Of a stretch of 64,000 nt of DNA, positions 17,788 to 26,189 are shown piece by piece. The position numbers and the translations under genes are program-made. This stretch comes from Roseiarcus sp963765375 (GTDB taxonomy: Bacteria; Pseudomonadota; Alphaproteobacteria; Rhizobiales; Beijerinckiaceae). The notes beneath the pieces are model-generated. The model was given only the letters and a program-made list of their open reading frames with translations, was not told the origin of the DNA and did no database searches. Each line of letters opens with the position of its first letter. Position 1 is the first letter of the stretch. The stretch covers positions 496,001-560,000 of the forward strand of contig CAVXVZ010000005.1 in assembly GCA_963765375.1 (NCBI GenBank), in the 5' to 3' direction.

Positions 17788-19101
17788 ATGGCCACGGATA
17801 TCGCAACCCGCGTCTATAATCATGCGTTTCGCATCGATCCGGCGATCCGCACGCTGCTCGACACCGATTTCTACAAGCTTCTGATGCTCCAGATGATCTG
17901 GAAGATGCATCCAAAACGCCATGTGACCTTTCAGCTCATCAATCGGACGACTTCGGTCAGGCTCGCGGACATCGTCGACGAGCGCGAGCTCACCGACCAG
18001 CTCGATCATGCGCGCACGCTCAGGCTCGCCAAGAACGAACTGATCTGGCTCGCGGGCAATACGTTCTACGGCACGCAGCACATTTTCGAGCCTTCGTTCA
18101 TGGAGTGGCTGGCGACTTTTCAGCTTCCCGACTACGAGCTCACCCGGCGCGACGGGCAGTACGAACTGCGCTTTTCCGGTCCGTGGACCGGGACGACCAT
18201 GTGGGAGATCCCGGCGCTTGCGATCATCAATGAGCTGAGGGCCCGCGCGGCCATGCGCGGGATGAGCCGGTTCGATCTCGACGTACTCTACGCCCGGGCG
18301 AAGGCCAAGCTGTGGTCGAAAGTCGAGCGGCTGCGCATCCTCGAGCGCGAAGGCCCGGTCAGGGTGTCCGACTTCGGCACCCGCCGGCGCCACGGCTTTC
18401 TCTGGCAGCGCTGGTGCGTCGAGGCGATGCAGGAGGGGCTCGGCGCGAGCTTCATCGGCACTTCCAACGTCAAGCACGCGATGGACACCGGCCTCGAGGC
18501 GATCGGCACCAACGCCCACGAGCTGCCGATGGTCTATGCCACGCTCGCCGAAAACGACGAAGAGTTGCTCGATTCGCCTTACAAGGTGCTCAAGGACTGG
18601 GCGAAGATGTACGGCGGCAACCTCCTGGTCGTGCTGCCCGACTGCTTCGGCACCACCGCGTTTCTGCGCAACGCGCCCGACTGGGTGGCCGACTGGAAAG
18701 GCGCGCGGCCGGATTCGAAGCTGCCGATCGCGGGAGCGCGCGAGCTCGTCGAGTGGTGGAAGAGCCGCGGCCGCGACCCGAGGGAGAAGCTCGTCGTCCT
18801 TTCCGACGCGATGGATGTGGATTCGATTGAGGAATCGGTTCGCGCGCTCAGGGGCCAGGTCAACCTCTCGTTCGGCTGGGGCACCAACCTGACCAACGAC
18901 TTCGTCGGCTGCGCGCCCGCCGGCGTCGATGGCCAGCTCAAGGCGATTTCGCTCGTCTGCAAGGTCGTGGAGGCGGATGGGCGCCTGGCGGTCAAGCTCT
19001 CCGACAACCCGAACAAGATGCTGGGACCGCCGGACGAGGTGGAGCGCTACCGGCGCATTTTCGGCCTTTCGGGGATGAAGGCGACTCCGGTGGTAGTTTA
19101 G
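17788..19101 (+). CDS. pncB: Nicotinate phosphoribosyltransferase
   Basis: A 437-residue PncB that makes nicotinate mononucleotide from nicotinate and PRPP in NAD salvage. Landmarks are LLDTDFYKLLMLQMIWKMHP at the N-terminus, DFGTRRRHGFLWQ with the catalytic region, FIGTSNVKHAMDTGLEAIGT, and FGWGTNLTNDF for phosphate binding. The length fits the proteobacterial family. It sits between the lut and glc operons, an unusual position with no obvious metabolic tie except general NAD supply. Confidence 0.95.
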   Translation: MATDIATRVYNHAFRIDPAIRTLLDTDFYKLLMLQMIWKMHPKRHVTFQLINRTTSVRLADIVDERELTDQLDHARTLRLAKNELIWLAGNTFYGTQHIFEPSFMEWLATFQLPDYELTRRDGQYELRFSGPWTGTTMWEIPALAIINELRARAAMRGMSRFDLDVLYARAKAKLWSKVERLRILEREGPVRVSDFGTRRRHGFLWQRWCVEAMQEGLGASFIGTSNVKHAMDTGLEAIGTNAHELPMVYATLAENDEELLDSPYKVLKDWAKMYGGNLLVVLPDCFGTTAFLRNAPDWVADWKGARPDSKLPIAGARELVEWWKSRGRDPREKLVVLSDAMDVDSIEESVRALRGQVNLSFGWGTNLTNDFVGCAPAGVDGQLKAISLVCKVVEADGRLAVKLSDNPNKMLGPPDEVERYRRIFGLSGMKATPVVV

Positions 19102-19216
19102 GCGGCCGGTTCTCATATTCGCGGGTATGACAGGTCGCGGTTGACGGAGGCCGTCGCCCGCTCGATTTTATCAACGCACATGACTAGGGCCAAAACCGGC
19201 CTATATAGAGGGGATC

Positions 19217-20650
19217 ATGTCCCACATCGCCTTTCCGCGCCTCGACGAGACGATTCTGGCGCGCCGCGGCGCAATCGTTGAGCGCCTGGCGGCGATCCTC
19301 CCGCCCGAATGCCTCATCGCTGACGAATCCGGCCGCCGCGCCTTCGAGACCGACGCGTTGACCGCGTACCGCCGCCTGCCGCTCGCGGTCGCGCTGCCGC
19401 GCTCGACCGAGGAGGTCGCGCGCGTCATGCGGCTCTGCCGCGACGAGCGGGTTAATATCGTGCCGCGCGGCGCCGGGACCTCGCTGTCGGGCGGCGCGAT
19501 CCCGCAGGAAGACGCCGTCGTCATCGCGCTCACCAAGATGAGCCGCATTCTCGAGGTCAACCTCGCCGACCGCTACGCGCGGGTCGAGGCGGGCGTGACC
19601 AATCTGGCGATCTCGGAAGCGGTCGGGCCTGAAGGTTTCTTTTACGCCCCCGATCCGTCCTCCCAGCTCGCCTGCACGATCGGCGGCAACATCGCAATGA
19701 ATTCAGGCGGCGCCCATTGCCTCAAATACGGCGTCACCACCAACAACCTCCTCGGCGCCCGGCTCGTCACCCTGGACGGCGAAGTCCTCGACATCGGCGG
19801 CGAGGCGATGGACGCGCCCGGCTATGACCTCCTCGGCCTTGTCTGCGGCTCCGAGGGCCAGCTCGGAATCGTGACCGAGGCGATCGTCCGTCTCATTCCG
19901 TTGCCGGAGGGGGCGCGGCCGGTCCTGTTCGGCTTCGATTCGGTCGAGGACGCGAGCCAGTGCGTCGCGGCGATCATCGGCGCCGGCATCGTTCCGGTGG
20001 CGATGGAGTACATGGACAAGCCGGCGATCCACATCTGCGAGAATTTCGCCCACGCCGGCTATCCGCTCGACGTCGAGGCGATGCTGATCATCGAGGTCGA
20101 GGGCTCGGACGCCGAGATGGGAGCGACGCTGGCCAGGATCGGCGCCATCGCCAAGGCGCATGACGTGCGCACCGCGCGCGAGTCGATGTCGGCGATGGAG
20201 AGCGCCCAGATCTGGAAGGGCCGCAAGTCGGCGTTCGGGGCGACCGGCCGGGTCGCCGACTACATCTGCATGGACGGCACGGTGCCGACCAGCAAATTGC
20301 CCGAGGCGCTTCAGCGCACCGGGGAGATTTGCGCCTCGTTCGGGCTTCGCGTCGCCAATGTTTTCCACGCCGGTGACGGCAATATGCATCCGCTGGTCCT
20401 CTACAACGTCAACAACGATGAGGAGCGGATCAAAGCCGAGGAAGCGGGGGCGGCGATTCTCGAAATGTGCGTCGATCTCGGCGGCTGTCTCACCGGCGAG
20501 CACGGAGTCGGCCTCGAGAAGCGCGAGCTCATGGGTCGCCAGTTCAACGATCTCGAGCTCGCGCAGCAGAAGCGGGTGCGCGCCGCGTTTGATCCGGAAG
20601 GAAGGCTCAACCCGGCCAAGGTGTTTCCGCTCGGCGAGCGGGCCGCATGA
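19217..20650 (+). CDS. glcD: Glycolate oxidase FAD-binding subunit GlcD
   Basis: A 477-residue FAD-linked oxidase of the VAO/PCMH fold. The FAD motif is IVPRGAGTSLSGGAIP, and the C-terminal HAGDGNMHPLVLYN with GEHGVGLEKRELM holds the catalytic and metal-binding residues. It oxidises glycolate (and often D-lactate) to the 2-oxoacid. The GAGGGG site lies a few bases before the ATG. Its stop overlaps the glcE start as ATGA. The glcDEF genes form a plus-strand operon running away from lutABC. Confidence 0.95.
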   Translation: MSHIAFPRLDETILARRGAIVERLAAILPPECLIADESGRRAFETDALTAYRRLPLAVALPRSTEEVARVMRLCRDERVNIVPRGAGTSLSGGAIPQEDAVVIALTKMSRILEVNLADRYARVEAGVTNLAISEAVGPEGFFYAPDPSSQLACTIGGNIAMNSGGAHCLKYGVTTNNLLGARLVTLDGEVLDIGGEAMDAPGYDLLGLVCGSEGQLGIVTEAIVRLIPLPEGARPVLFGFDSVEDASQCVAAIIGAGIVPVAMEYMDKPAIHICENFAHAGYPLDVEAMLIIEVEGSDAEMGATLARIGAIAKAHDVRTARESMSAMESAQIWKGRKSAFGATGRVADYICMDGTVPTSKLPEALQRTGEICASFGLRVANVFHAGDGNMHPLVLYNVNNDEERIKAEEAGAAILEMCVDLGGCLTGEHGVGLEKRELMGRQFNDLELAQQKRVRAAFDPEGRLNPAKVFPLGERAA

Positions 20651-21831
20651 GCGAAGCGCTCAAGCCTGAGCGTGAGGCCGATGTGGTGGAAGCGGTGCTT
20701 GCGGCGCGCATCACCGGGACGAAGCTCGACATCGTCGGCGGCCGCGCGATGGCCGGACTCGGCCGGCCACGCCAGGACGAGCGCCGGCTGTCGATCGCGG
20801 CGATGTCGGGCATCGTCTTCTACGCCCCGGCCGAAATGACGCTATCCGCCAGGGCCGGCACGGCGATCGCGGCGATCGAAGCGGCGATCGCCGAGCACGG
20901 CCAGATGCTGCCGTTCGAACCGATGCGCCCGCGGGCGCTTTGGGGCGTGGCCGCCGAGCCGACGCTCGGCGGCATGGTCGCGACCAACCTTTCGGGGCCG
21001 CGCCGGCCGAGCGCAGGGGCAGTGCGCGACGGCGTCCTCGGCCTCAAGCTCGTCAACGGCCTTGGCGAGCCGATCCGATGCGGCGGGCGGGTGATGAAGA
21101 ACGTCACTGGCCTCGACCTCACCAAGCTCAATTGCGGCGCCCACGGCACGCTCGGCGTGCTGACGGAAGCGACGATCAAGCTTGCGCCGAGGCCCGAGGC
21201 CGAGGCCACGCTCGTCGTGGCTGACCTTGGCGAGCTGCAAGCGGTCGAAGCCATGACCCGCGGCTTGAGCTCGCCGTTCGGCGTCACCGGCGCGGCCTGG
21301 CTTGCCCCAGGGATGGGTCCAGGCTTTTCCCGCACGTTGCTGCGCATCGAAGGCTTCGCGGAGTCCGTTGACGATCGCGCCGGCCGGCTCGCCGCGCTCA
21401 TCGGCGACTTCGGCTATGTCGACAGGCTGACCGGCGAGGACTCGGCGGCGCTGTGGCGCTCGGTCCGCGACGCCGAGTTCGTTGCCGAGCCGCGCGAACG
21501 CGCCGTGTGGCGAGTGAGCCTCGCTCCCTCGCGGGCGGCGTCGTTCGCCGCCAGTCTTGGCGAGACGGCGCTCGCCCATTCTTTTGACTGGGGCGGCGGC
21601 CTCGTCTGGGTCGCGACCGCGGCCAGCGAAACCGCGGCGGCGGCGCTTCGCCGCGCCGTTGCGTCGGCCAAGGGCCACGCGACGCTGATGCGGGCGCCGG
21701 ATTCGCTGCGCGCCGCGGTCGAGGTGTTCGAGCCGCCATCCGCCCTGGGCCTGACGCTCGGCCGCCGCCTCAAGCAGAGCTTCGATCCGGACGGCGTCTT
21801 GAACTTCGGCCGCATGTACGACGGCGTGTGA
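20647..21831 (+). CDS. glcE: Glycolate oxidase FAD-binding subunit GlcE
   Basis: A 394-residue partner of GlcD with a shorter PCMH-type FAD domain. Landmarks are WGVAAEPTLGGMVATNLSGP, then GRVMKNVTGLDLTKLNCGA and GTLGVLTEATIKLAPRPEA. It overlaps glcD by 4 bp and is followed 9 bp later by glcF. Together the three proteins form the membrane-associated glycolate dehydrogenase that passes electrons to quinone, important for recovering photorespiratory or phosphatase-derived glycolate. Confidence 0.94.
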   Translation: MSEALKPEREADVVEAVLAARITGTKLDIVGGRAMAGLGRPRQDERRLSIAAMSGIVFYAPAEMTLSARAGTAIAAIEAAIAEHGQMLPFEPMRPRALWGVAAEPTLGGMVATNLSGPRRPSAGAVRDGVLGLKLVNGLGEPIRCGGRVMKNVTGLDLTKLNCGAHGTLGVLTEATIKLAPRPEAEATLVVADLGELQAVEAMTRGLSSPFGVTGAAWLAPGMGPGFSRTLLRIEGFAESVDDRAGRLAALIGDFGYVDRLTGEDSAALWRSVRDAEFVAEPRERAVWRVSLAPSRAASFAASLGETALAHSFDWGGGLVWVATAASETAAAALRRAVASAKGHATLMRAPDSLRAAVEVFEPPSALGLTLGRRLKQSFDPDGVLNFGRMYDGV

Positions 21832-21840
21832 GGCGAGCCA

Positions 21841-23148
21841 GTGCAGACCCAGTTCGCCCCTGAAGCGCTCGCCGATCCGCACATCCGCGAACTCGAAGGC
21901 ATCCTGCGTTCGTGCGTGCATTGCGGCCTCTGCACGGCGACCTGCCCGACCTATGTCACGCTTGGCGACGAGCGCGACAGCCCGCGTGGGCGCATTTACC
22001 TCATCAAAGACCTGCTGGAGACCGAGCGCAAGATCGAGGCCGACGACGTCTGGCCGATCGACCATTGCCTCTCTTGCCTCTCCTGCATGACGACCTGCCC
22101 CTCGGGCGTCGATTATCGCCGGCTGGTCGATCATGCGCGGGTCAAGATCGAGGAGACCTACCGCCGCCCGCTCGCCGACCGCCTCCTGCGCGCGGCGCTC
22201 GTCAGGCTCATCCCTTCGCGAGCGGCCTTCCGCACCGCGCTGAGGCTCGCCGCGCTCGGACGGCTTTTCAAGCCGGCCTTGGCGGTTCTGCCTCTTATCG
22301 GGCCGAAGCTCGACGCGATGCTGATGCTCGCCCCGGCGTCGCTTCCCCCGCCGGGGCCGGCCGAGAAGCCTGGCGTTTACCCGGCTGCGAGCGCCGCAGG
22401 CCCGCGCCGGCGCATGGCGCTGCTCGGCGGCTGTGCGGAGGCCGTTCTTGCTCCCAATATTCATGCCGCGACGATCCGGCTCCTGAACCGGGCCGGGATC
22501 GACGTCGTCATCCCGAACGGCGAGGGCTGCTGCGGCTCGCTCGCGCATCACATGGGCGCGGAGGAGCGCGCGCTCGCTCAGGCGCGCGCCGATATCGACG
22601 CCTGGACGCGCGAGATCGAGGACGAGGGGCTCGAGGCGATCGTCGTCACCGCGTCGGGCTGCGGCGCAACGATCAAGGACTACGGCCACATGCTGCGCGA
22701 CGACCCGATTTACGCGAAGAAAGCCGCGCGCGTCGCCGCGCTCGCGCGCGACGTCTCGGAGGTCGCGGGCGCGCTCGACCTCGACTTCAAAGCCCCGCGC
22801 CGCCTTGCCGTCGCCTATCACCCCGCCTGTTCGCTTCAGCACGCGCAGAAGATCGCCGATCAGCCGAAGGCGCTGCTCAAGCGCGCCGGCTTCGACGTCC
22901 GTTCGATCCCCGAAGCGCACCTGTGCTGCGGCTCGGCCGGGACCTACAACATCCTGCAGCCCGAAATCGCCACGGCGCTGCGCGAGCGCAAGGTCGCCAA
23001 CATCGCGCGCGTCAAGCCTGACGCGATCGCCGCTGGCAACATCGGATGCCTGACCCAGATCGGCTCGGCGAGCGCAACGCCGGTCGTGCACACCGTCGAG
23101 CTCCTCGACTGGGCGAGCGGCGGCCCGGCGCCCGCGGGGCTGGCTTGA
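21841..23148 (+). CDS. glcF: Glycolate oxidase iron-sulfur subunit GlcF
   Basis: A 435-residue protein starting at GTG. It carries two 4Fe-4S ferredoxin motifs, CVHCGLCTATCPTY and CLSCLSCMTTCPSG, then two CCG domains (GEGCCGSLAHHMG and HLCCGSAGTYNI). This is the classical GlcF architecture for electron transfer out of GlcDE. It is the last gene of the operon and is followed by a palindromic repeat region. Confidence 0.95.
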   Translation: MQTQFAPEALADPHIRELEGILRSCVHCGLCTATCPTYVTLGDERDSPRGRIYLIKDLLETERKIEADDVWPIDHCLSCLSCMTTCPSGVDYRRLVDHARVKIEETYRRPLADRLLRAALVRLIPSRAAFRTALRLAALGRLFKPALAVLPLIGPKLDAMLMLAPASLPPPGPAEKPGVYPAASAAGPRRRMALLGGCAEAVLAPNIHAATIRLLNRAGIDVVIPNGEGCCGSLAHHMGAEERALAQARADIDAWTREIEDEGLEAIVVTASGCGATIKDYGHMLRDDPIYAKKAARVAALARDVSEVAGALDLDFKAPRRLAVAYHPACSLQHAQKIADQPKALLKRAGFDVRSIPEAHLCCGSAGTYNILQPEIATALRERKVANIARVKPDAIAAGNIGCLTQIGSASATPVVHTVELLDWASGGPAPAGLA

Positions 23149-23157
23149 CGCTTCGCC

Positions 23158-23290
23158 GGCGTTGCGAGAAGCCATAGGGCGTTCGGACGAACGCCCGTCT
23201 TTCGACGGGCTATGGCGACGAAGCAATCCAGAGATCATAGGACAGCGCCGGCGGCCTGGATTGCTTCGCTTCGCTCGCAATCACGATGGC
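23158..23290. repeat. Palindromic intergenic repeat (REP-like)
   Basis: Two nested dyads lie between glcF and the DUF2461 gene. GGGCGTTCG/CGAACGCCC at 23177-23196 is a perfect 9-bp hairpin with a 2-base loop. CGAAGCAATCCAG (23219-23231) pairs perfectly with CTGGATTGCTTCG (23256-23268). The second sequence is of the dispersed type seen in many rhizobial genomes (AGCAATCCAG beside GCTTCGCTTCGCTCGCAA). It can fold at the 3' end of the glc transcript and may stabilise or end it. Confidence 0.75.
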
Positions 23291-23302
23291 CGGAGTGACG
23301 CA

Positions 23303-23983
23303 GTGAGTTTCCAAGGCTTCGGACCGGAGGCGCTTCCCTTCTTCAAGGCGCTCGCCTTCCATCAGAGCCGGGAGTGGTTCGAGGCGAATCGCTCAACCTA
23401 CGAGACCGCCGTCAAGGGGCCTCTGGGCGATCTTGTCGAGGATGTCGCCGAGCGGCTCAGACGGGCGAAAATCCCGTTCAGGGGCGACCGCAAGTCGTCG
23501 CCCTTCCGCATCCACCGCGACGTGCGCTTCTCCAATAACAAAGACCCTTACAAGACCAACGCCGGAGTCGCGCTCACTCGGTCGGGCGCGAAAGGCGATC
23601 CCGGCGTCCTCTACTTCCACCTGTCGCCGGAGGAATGCTTCTTCGCCGCCGGCTTCCATCTTCCCGAGCCCGATCGGCTCGGACGGTTGCGAGCCGCCGC
23701 GGCCCGCGCGCCCAAAGCCTACAAGACGATGACGAAGAAGCTTAAGAAGGCCGGCCTCGCCTTGTCGGATGAGGATTCGCTCAAGCGCGCCCCGCGCGGC
23801 TTCGAGGCCGTCGACGATCCGGAGGTCGCCGCCGCGATCCGGCTCAAGAGCCTGATCTGCCTCAGGCCCGTCACAACGCGCGCGATCGGCTCGCCGGCGC
23901 TGGCGGAGGACTTCTGCGCCTTCGCGCGCGATGCGCTGCCGCTCCTCGCATGGGGCTGGGACGCGCTCGCCGATTCGCGCTGA
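23303..23983 (+). CDS. DUF2461 domain protein (TIGR02453 family)
   Basis: A 226-residue protein of unknown function found widely in bacteria. Family landmarks: LPFFKALAFHQSREWFEANR, then RIHRDVRFSNNKDPYKTNAG and YFHLSPEECFFAAGFHLPEP. The frame is open from 23162 through the repeat, but the GTG at 23303, with GGAG 7 bp upstream, begins exactly where the family does (SFQGF). It seems a single-gene unit between the repeat and a convergent pseudogene. Confidence 0.88.
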   Translation: MSFQGFGPEALPFFKALAFHQSREWFEANRSTYETAVKGPLGDLVEDVAERLRRAKIPFRGDRKSSPFRIHRDVRFSNNKDPYKTNAGVALTRSGAKGDPGVLYFHLSPEECFFAAGFHLPEPDRLGRLRAAAARAPKAYKTMTKKLKKAGLALSDEDSLKRAPRGFEAVDDPEVAAAIRLKSLICLRPVTTRAIGSPALAEDFCAFARDALPLLAWGWDALADSR

Positions 23984-24009
23984 GCACCCCAGAGGCGATG
24001 AGGCTCGGC

Positions 24010-25045
24010 TTACGTCACGCCCGGTTTAGGCGCCCCGCTCTTCGAGTGCGGCGTGCCGAGGTAAGGGAACTCCCTCAGGGTGTCGGTGTGAGGCTTGAGG
24101 CCGGTTGGCGGGCACTCATTCTTTGTCAGGAACGCGAGCCGATAGTTGATCACATCGTCGGTGAACACTCGACCGTTGGGATAGGTTGCGGGTTTCGACG
24201 GATCGAAGCTCAAGACGTCCGGCAGCGTGCGTTCCCTGTCGATTTCGGCGATGGCTTCCTCGCGGGTGTAGTTGCCGGTGTGCCCCATCAGATGGATGAA
24301 CTGCTCGAGCCATCGCTTGCGGTCGTTGACCGGTTCGCTGGCGTTATATTCCTCTTTGGTGTCGTCGGTGTTGAAGAAGCTGCTGACGCTCGGGTGGCCG
24401 GCGCGGTCGACGTGAATGAGCTCGCCGTCGCGTCTCAAGCTGCACCGCCCCCACACACGGATCTCCGGCCTGGGGTTGAGCTCGCTCGTGGGCAGCTCGA
24501 CTGCGGTCGAGAACACGTTCGCTTGAGTATTGGAGTCCACCCCCGTCCACGGCGACTTGCCGCCGAGATGCGGCTCGGTGAAGTTCCGTTTGCCCCGGAT
24601 GTCGAAAAAATTCTTGATCCCGTCGAAATCGAAAAAGAAGGCGTCGCTACGGGCGCCGGCGAAGAACGTGTAGGGGCCGGATCGCACGATGTTTGGCGAA
24701 GGGCCGAAGGAGCACTCCGCGTCGGAGACGATCTTGGTCCCGACGGCCTCGGGCGATCGCGAACTCGACGCCTTTCGCCATGTGCACGCTGAACGTCTGC
24801 CGGCCGTCCTCGGGCTTCGAGAACGTATAGGAGAACGCGATGTCGGTGAGGTAGTCGCCGTCGGTGTCGATGTTGACGCGGTAGATCGCCTCGGGATGGA
24901 GCGTGTCGGCGTTGGGGTTCGCGTCGAGGATGATCACGGTTCTGTTTCTGTCGGTCGGCGACTGGAATGCGAAAAGATCGCAGAGATCGAGCCGTTGATC
25001 GCCGAGCGGCGGCCCGAGACTGAGTCCAGTGAAATGGTTCGACAT
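24010..25045 (-). pseudogene. DUF4331 family protein, frameshifted
   Basis: The start MSNHFTGLSLGPPLGDQRLD at 25045 and the text up to FSVHMAKGVEF belong to a DUF4331 protein. The frame then goes wrong, while the +1-shifted frame continues with SPEAVGTKIVSDAECSFGPS, PYTFFAGARSDAFFFDF and on to the natural end at 24010. Removing one base near 24762 (within gaactcgac on the plus strand) restores one reading frame of about 344 residues. Function of the family is not firmly known. It is either a very recent pseudogene or a sequencing error. Confidence 0.85.
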
Positions 25046-25318
25046 GGCGTATCCTCCTGCCCGAGACGCCGACCCCCGGCCCTCGCGCAGCCGCATTCTA
25101 TACTGTCAATCTCGAATTGCCGATAACGGGCGCACGCCTCGACGTGTCGCCGCGGGGCGCAGACGTGTTCGCGGTCATCGACGAGCGCACGGTCGCCGAT
25201 CTCGAAGTCCGAGGGTCCGCCGGTGCCGATCGTCGTTTTCAGGTGGCGTTCGCCGTGCGAGCGGGTAAGGGTTTCGCTCCCGCGCGCGCAAACCGCGCGG
25301 CGGCAAAGGACAAAGCCC

Positions 25319-26179
25319 ATGCTCGATACGCCAAACCTCCCGAGCGACGGCGCGGATTACGCGACCGTCAGGCGCGCGATCGAGTTCATCTCCACCCGCT
25401 ATCGCGACCAGCCGTCGATCGAGGCGGTCGCCGGCCACGTCGGCCTCTCGGCGTCCCACTTCCAGCATGTCTTCAAGCGCTGGGCGGGGCTGACGCCGAA
25501 GGCGTTCCTCCAGGCGATCACGATCGAGCGGGCGCGCGAGCTTCTGCGCGATTCGGCGAGTGTGCTCGACGCGGCCTACAGCGTCGGCCTCTCGGGTCCG
25601 AGCCGGCTGCATGACCTCTTCGTCGCTCACGAGGCGCTGACGCCCGGCGACTACCGGCGCAGCGATCTCGTACTTCGCTACGGCTTCCACCCCTCGCCGT
25701 TCGGTGAGGCGATCGTCGTCGCCGCCCCGCGCGGCATGGCGGGCCTCGGCTTCGTCGACGGCGGCGACCGGGCGGCGGCGCTCGCCGACATGACGCGCCG
25801 CTGGCCGCGCGCGCGCCTCATCGAGGATGAGCGCGCGACCGACCCTTATGCGCGCCGCGCTTTCGATCCGGTCCTATGGCGCCCCGACGCGCCGCTGCGC
25901 GTCGTGCTCATCGGCACGGACTTCGAGCTTCGGGTGTGGGAGACGCTGCTCAGCGTGCCGATGGGGCGGGCCACCACCTATTCCGACATCGCCCGCAAGA
26001 TCGGCAGGCCCAAGGCGGCGCGCGCGGTCGGCGCGGCGGTCGGCCGCAACCCGATCTCGTTCGTCGTCCCCTGCCATCGCGTGCTCGGGCGCTCAGGCGC
26101 GCTCACCGGCTACCATTGGGGCCTCGCGCGCAAGCAGGCGATCATCGGCTGGGAGGCGGGGCGGACGGCGGCGGCTTGA
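25319..26179 (+). CDS. AraC-type activator fused to O6-methylguanine-DNA methyltransferase (Ada-like, lacking the N-terminal zinc domain)
   Basis: A 286-residue fusion. Residues about 10-110 are an AraC helix-turn-helix region (GHVGLSASHFQHVFKRWAGL, LDAAYSVGLSGPSRLHD). The C-terminal half is a DNA alkyltransferase with the active-site PCHRV, preceded by GRATTYSDIARKIGRPKAAR. It transfers alkyl groups from O6-guanine to its own Cys. The Ada N-terminal methylphosphotriester zinc domain is missing, so it may not be methylation-activated in the E. coli way. The ATG at 25319 is chosen because the upstream 32 codons look non-coding. Confidence 0.9.
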   Translation: MLDTPNLPSDGADYATVRRAIEFISTRYRDQPSIEAVAGHVGLSASHFQHVFKRWAGLTPKAFLQAITIERARELLRDSASVLDAAYSVGLSGPSRLHDLFVAHEALTPGDYRRSDLVLRYGFHPSPFGEAIVVAAPRGMAGLGFVDGGDRAAALADMTRRWPRARLIEDERATDPYARRAFDPVLWRPDAPLRVVLIGTDFELRVWETLLSVPMGRATTYSDIARKIGRPKAARAVGAAVGRNPISFVVPCHRVLGRSGALTGYHWGLARKQAIIGWEAGRTAAA

Positions 26180-26189
26180 ACGCGCGCGC

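Noticed and set aside
20842..23280. 812-codon minus frame opposite glcE and glcF
   Set aside because: Antisense shadow; low-complexity Arg/Gly/Ala text without motifs.
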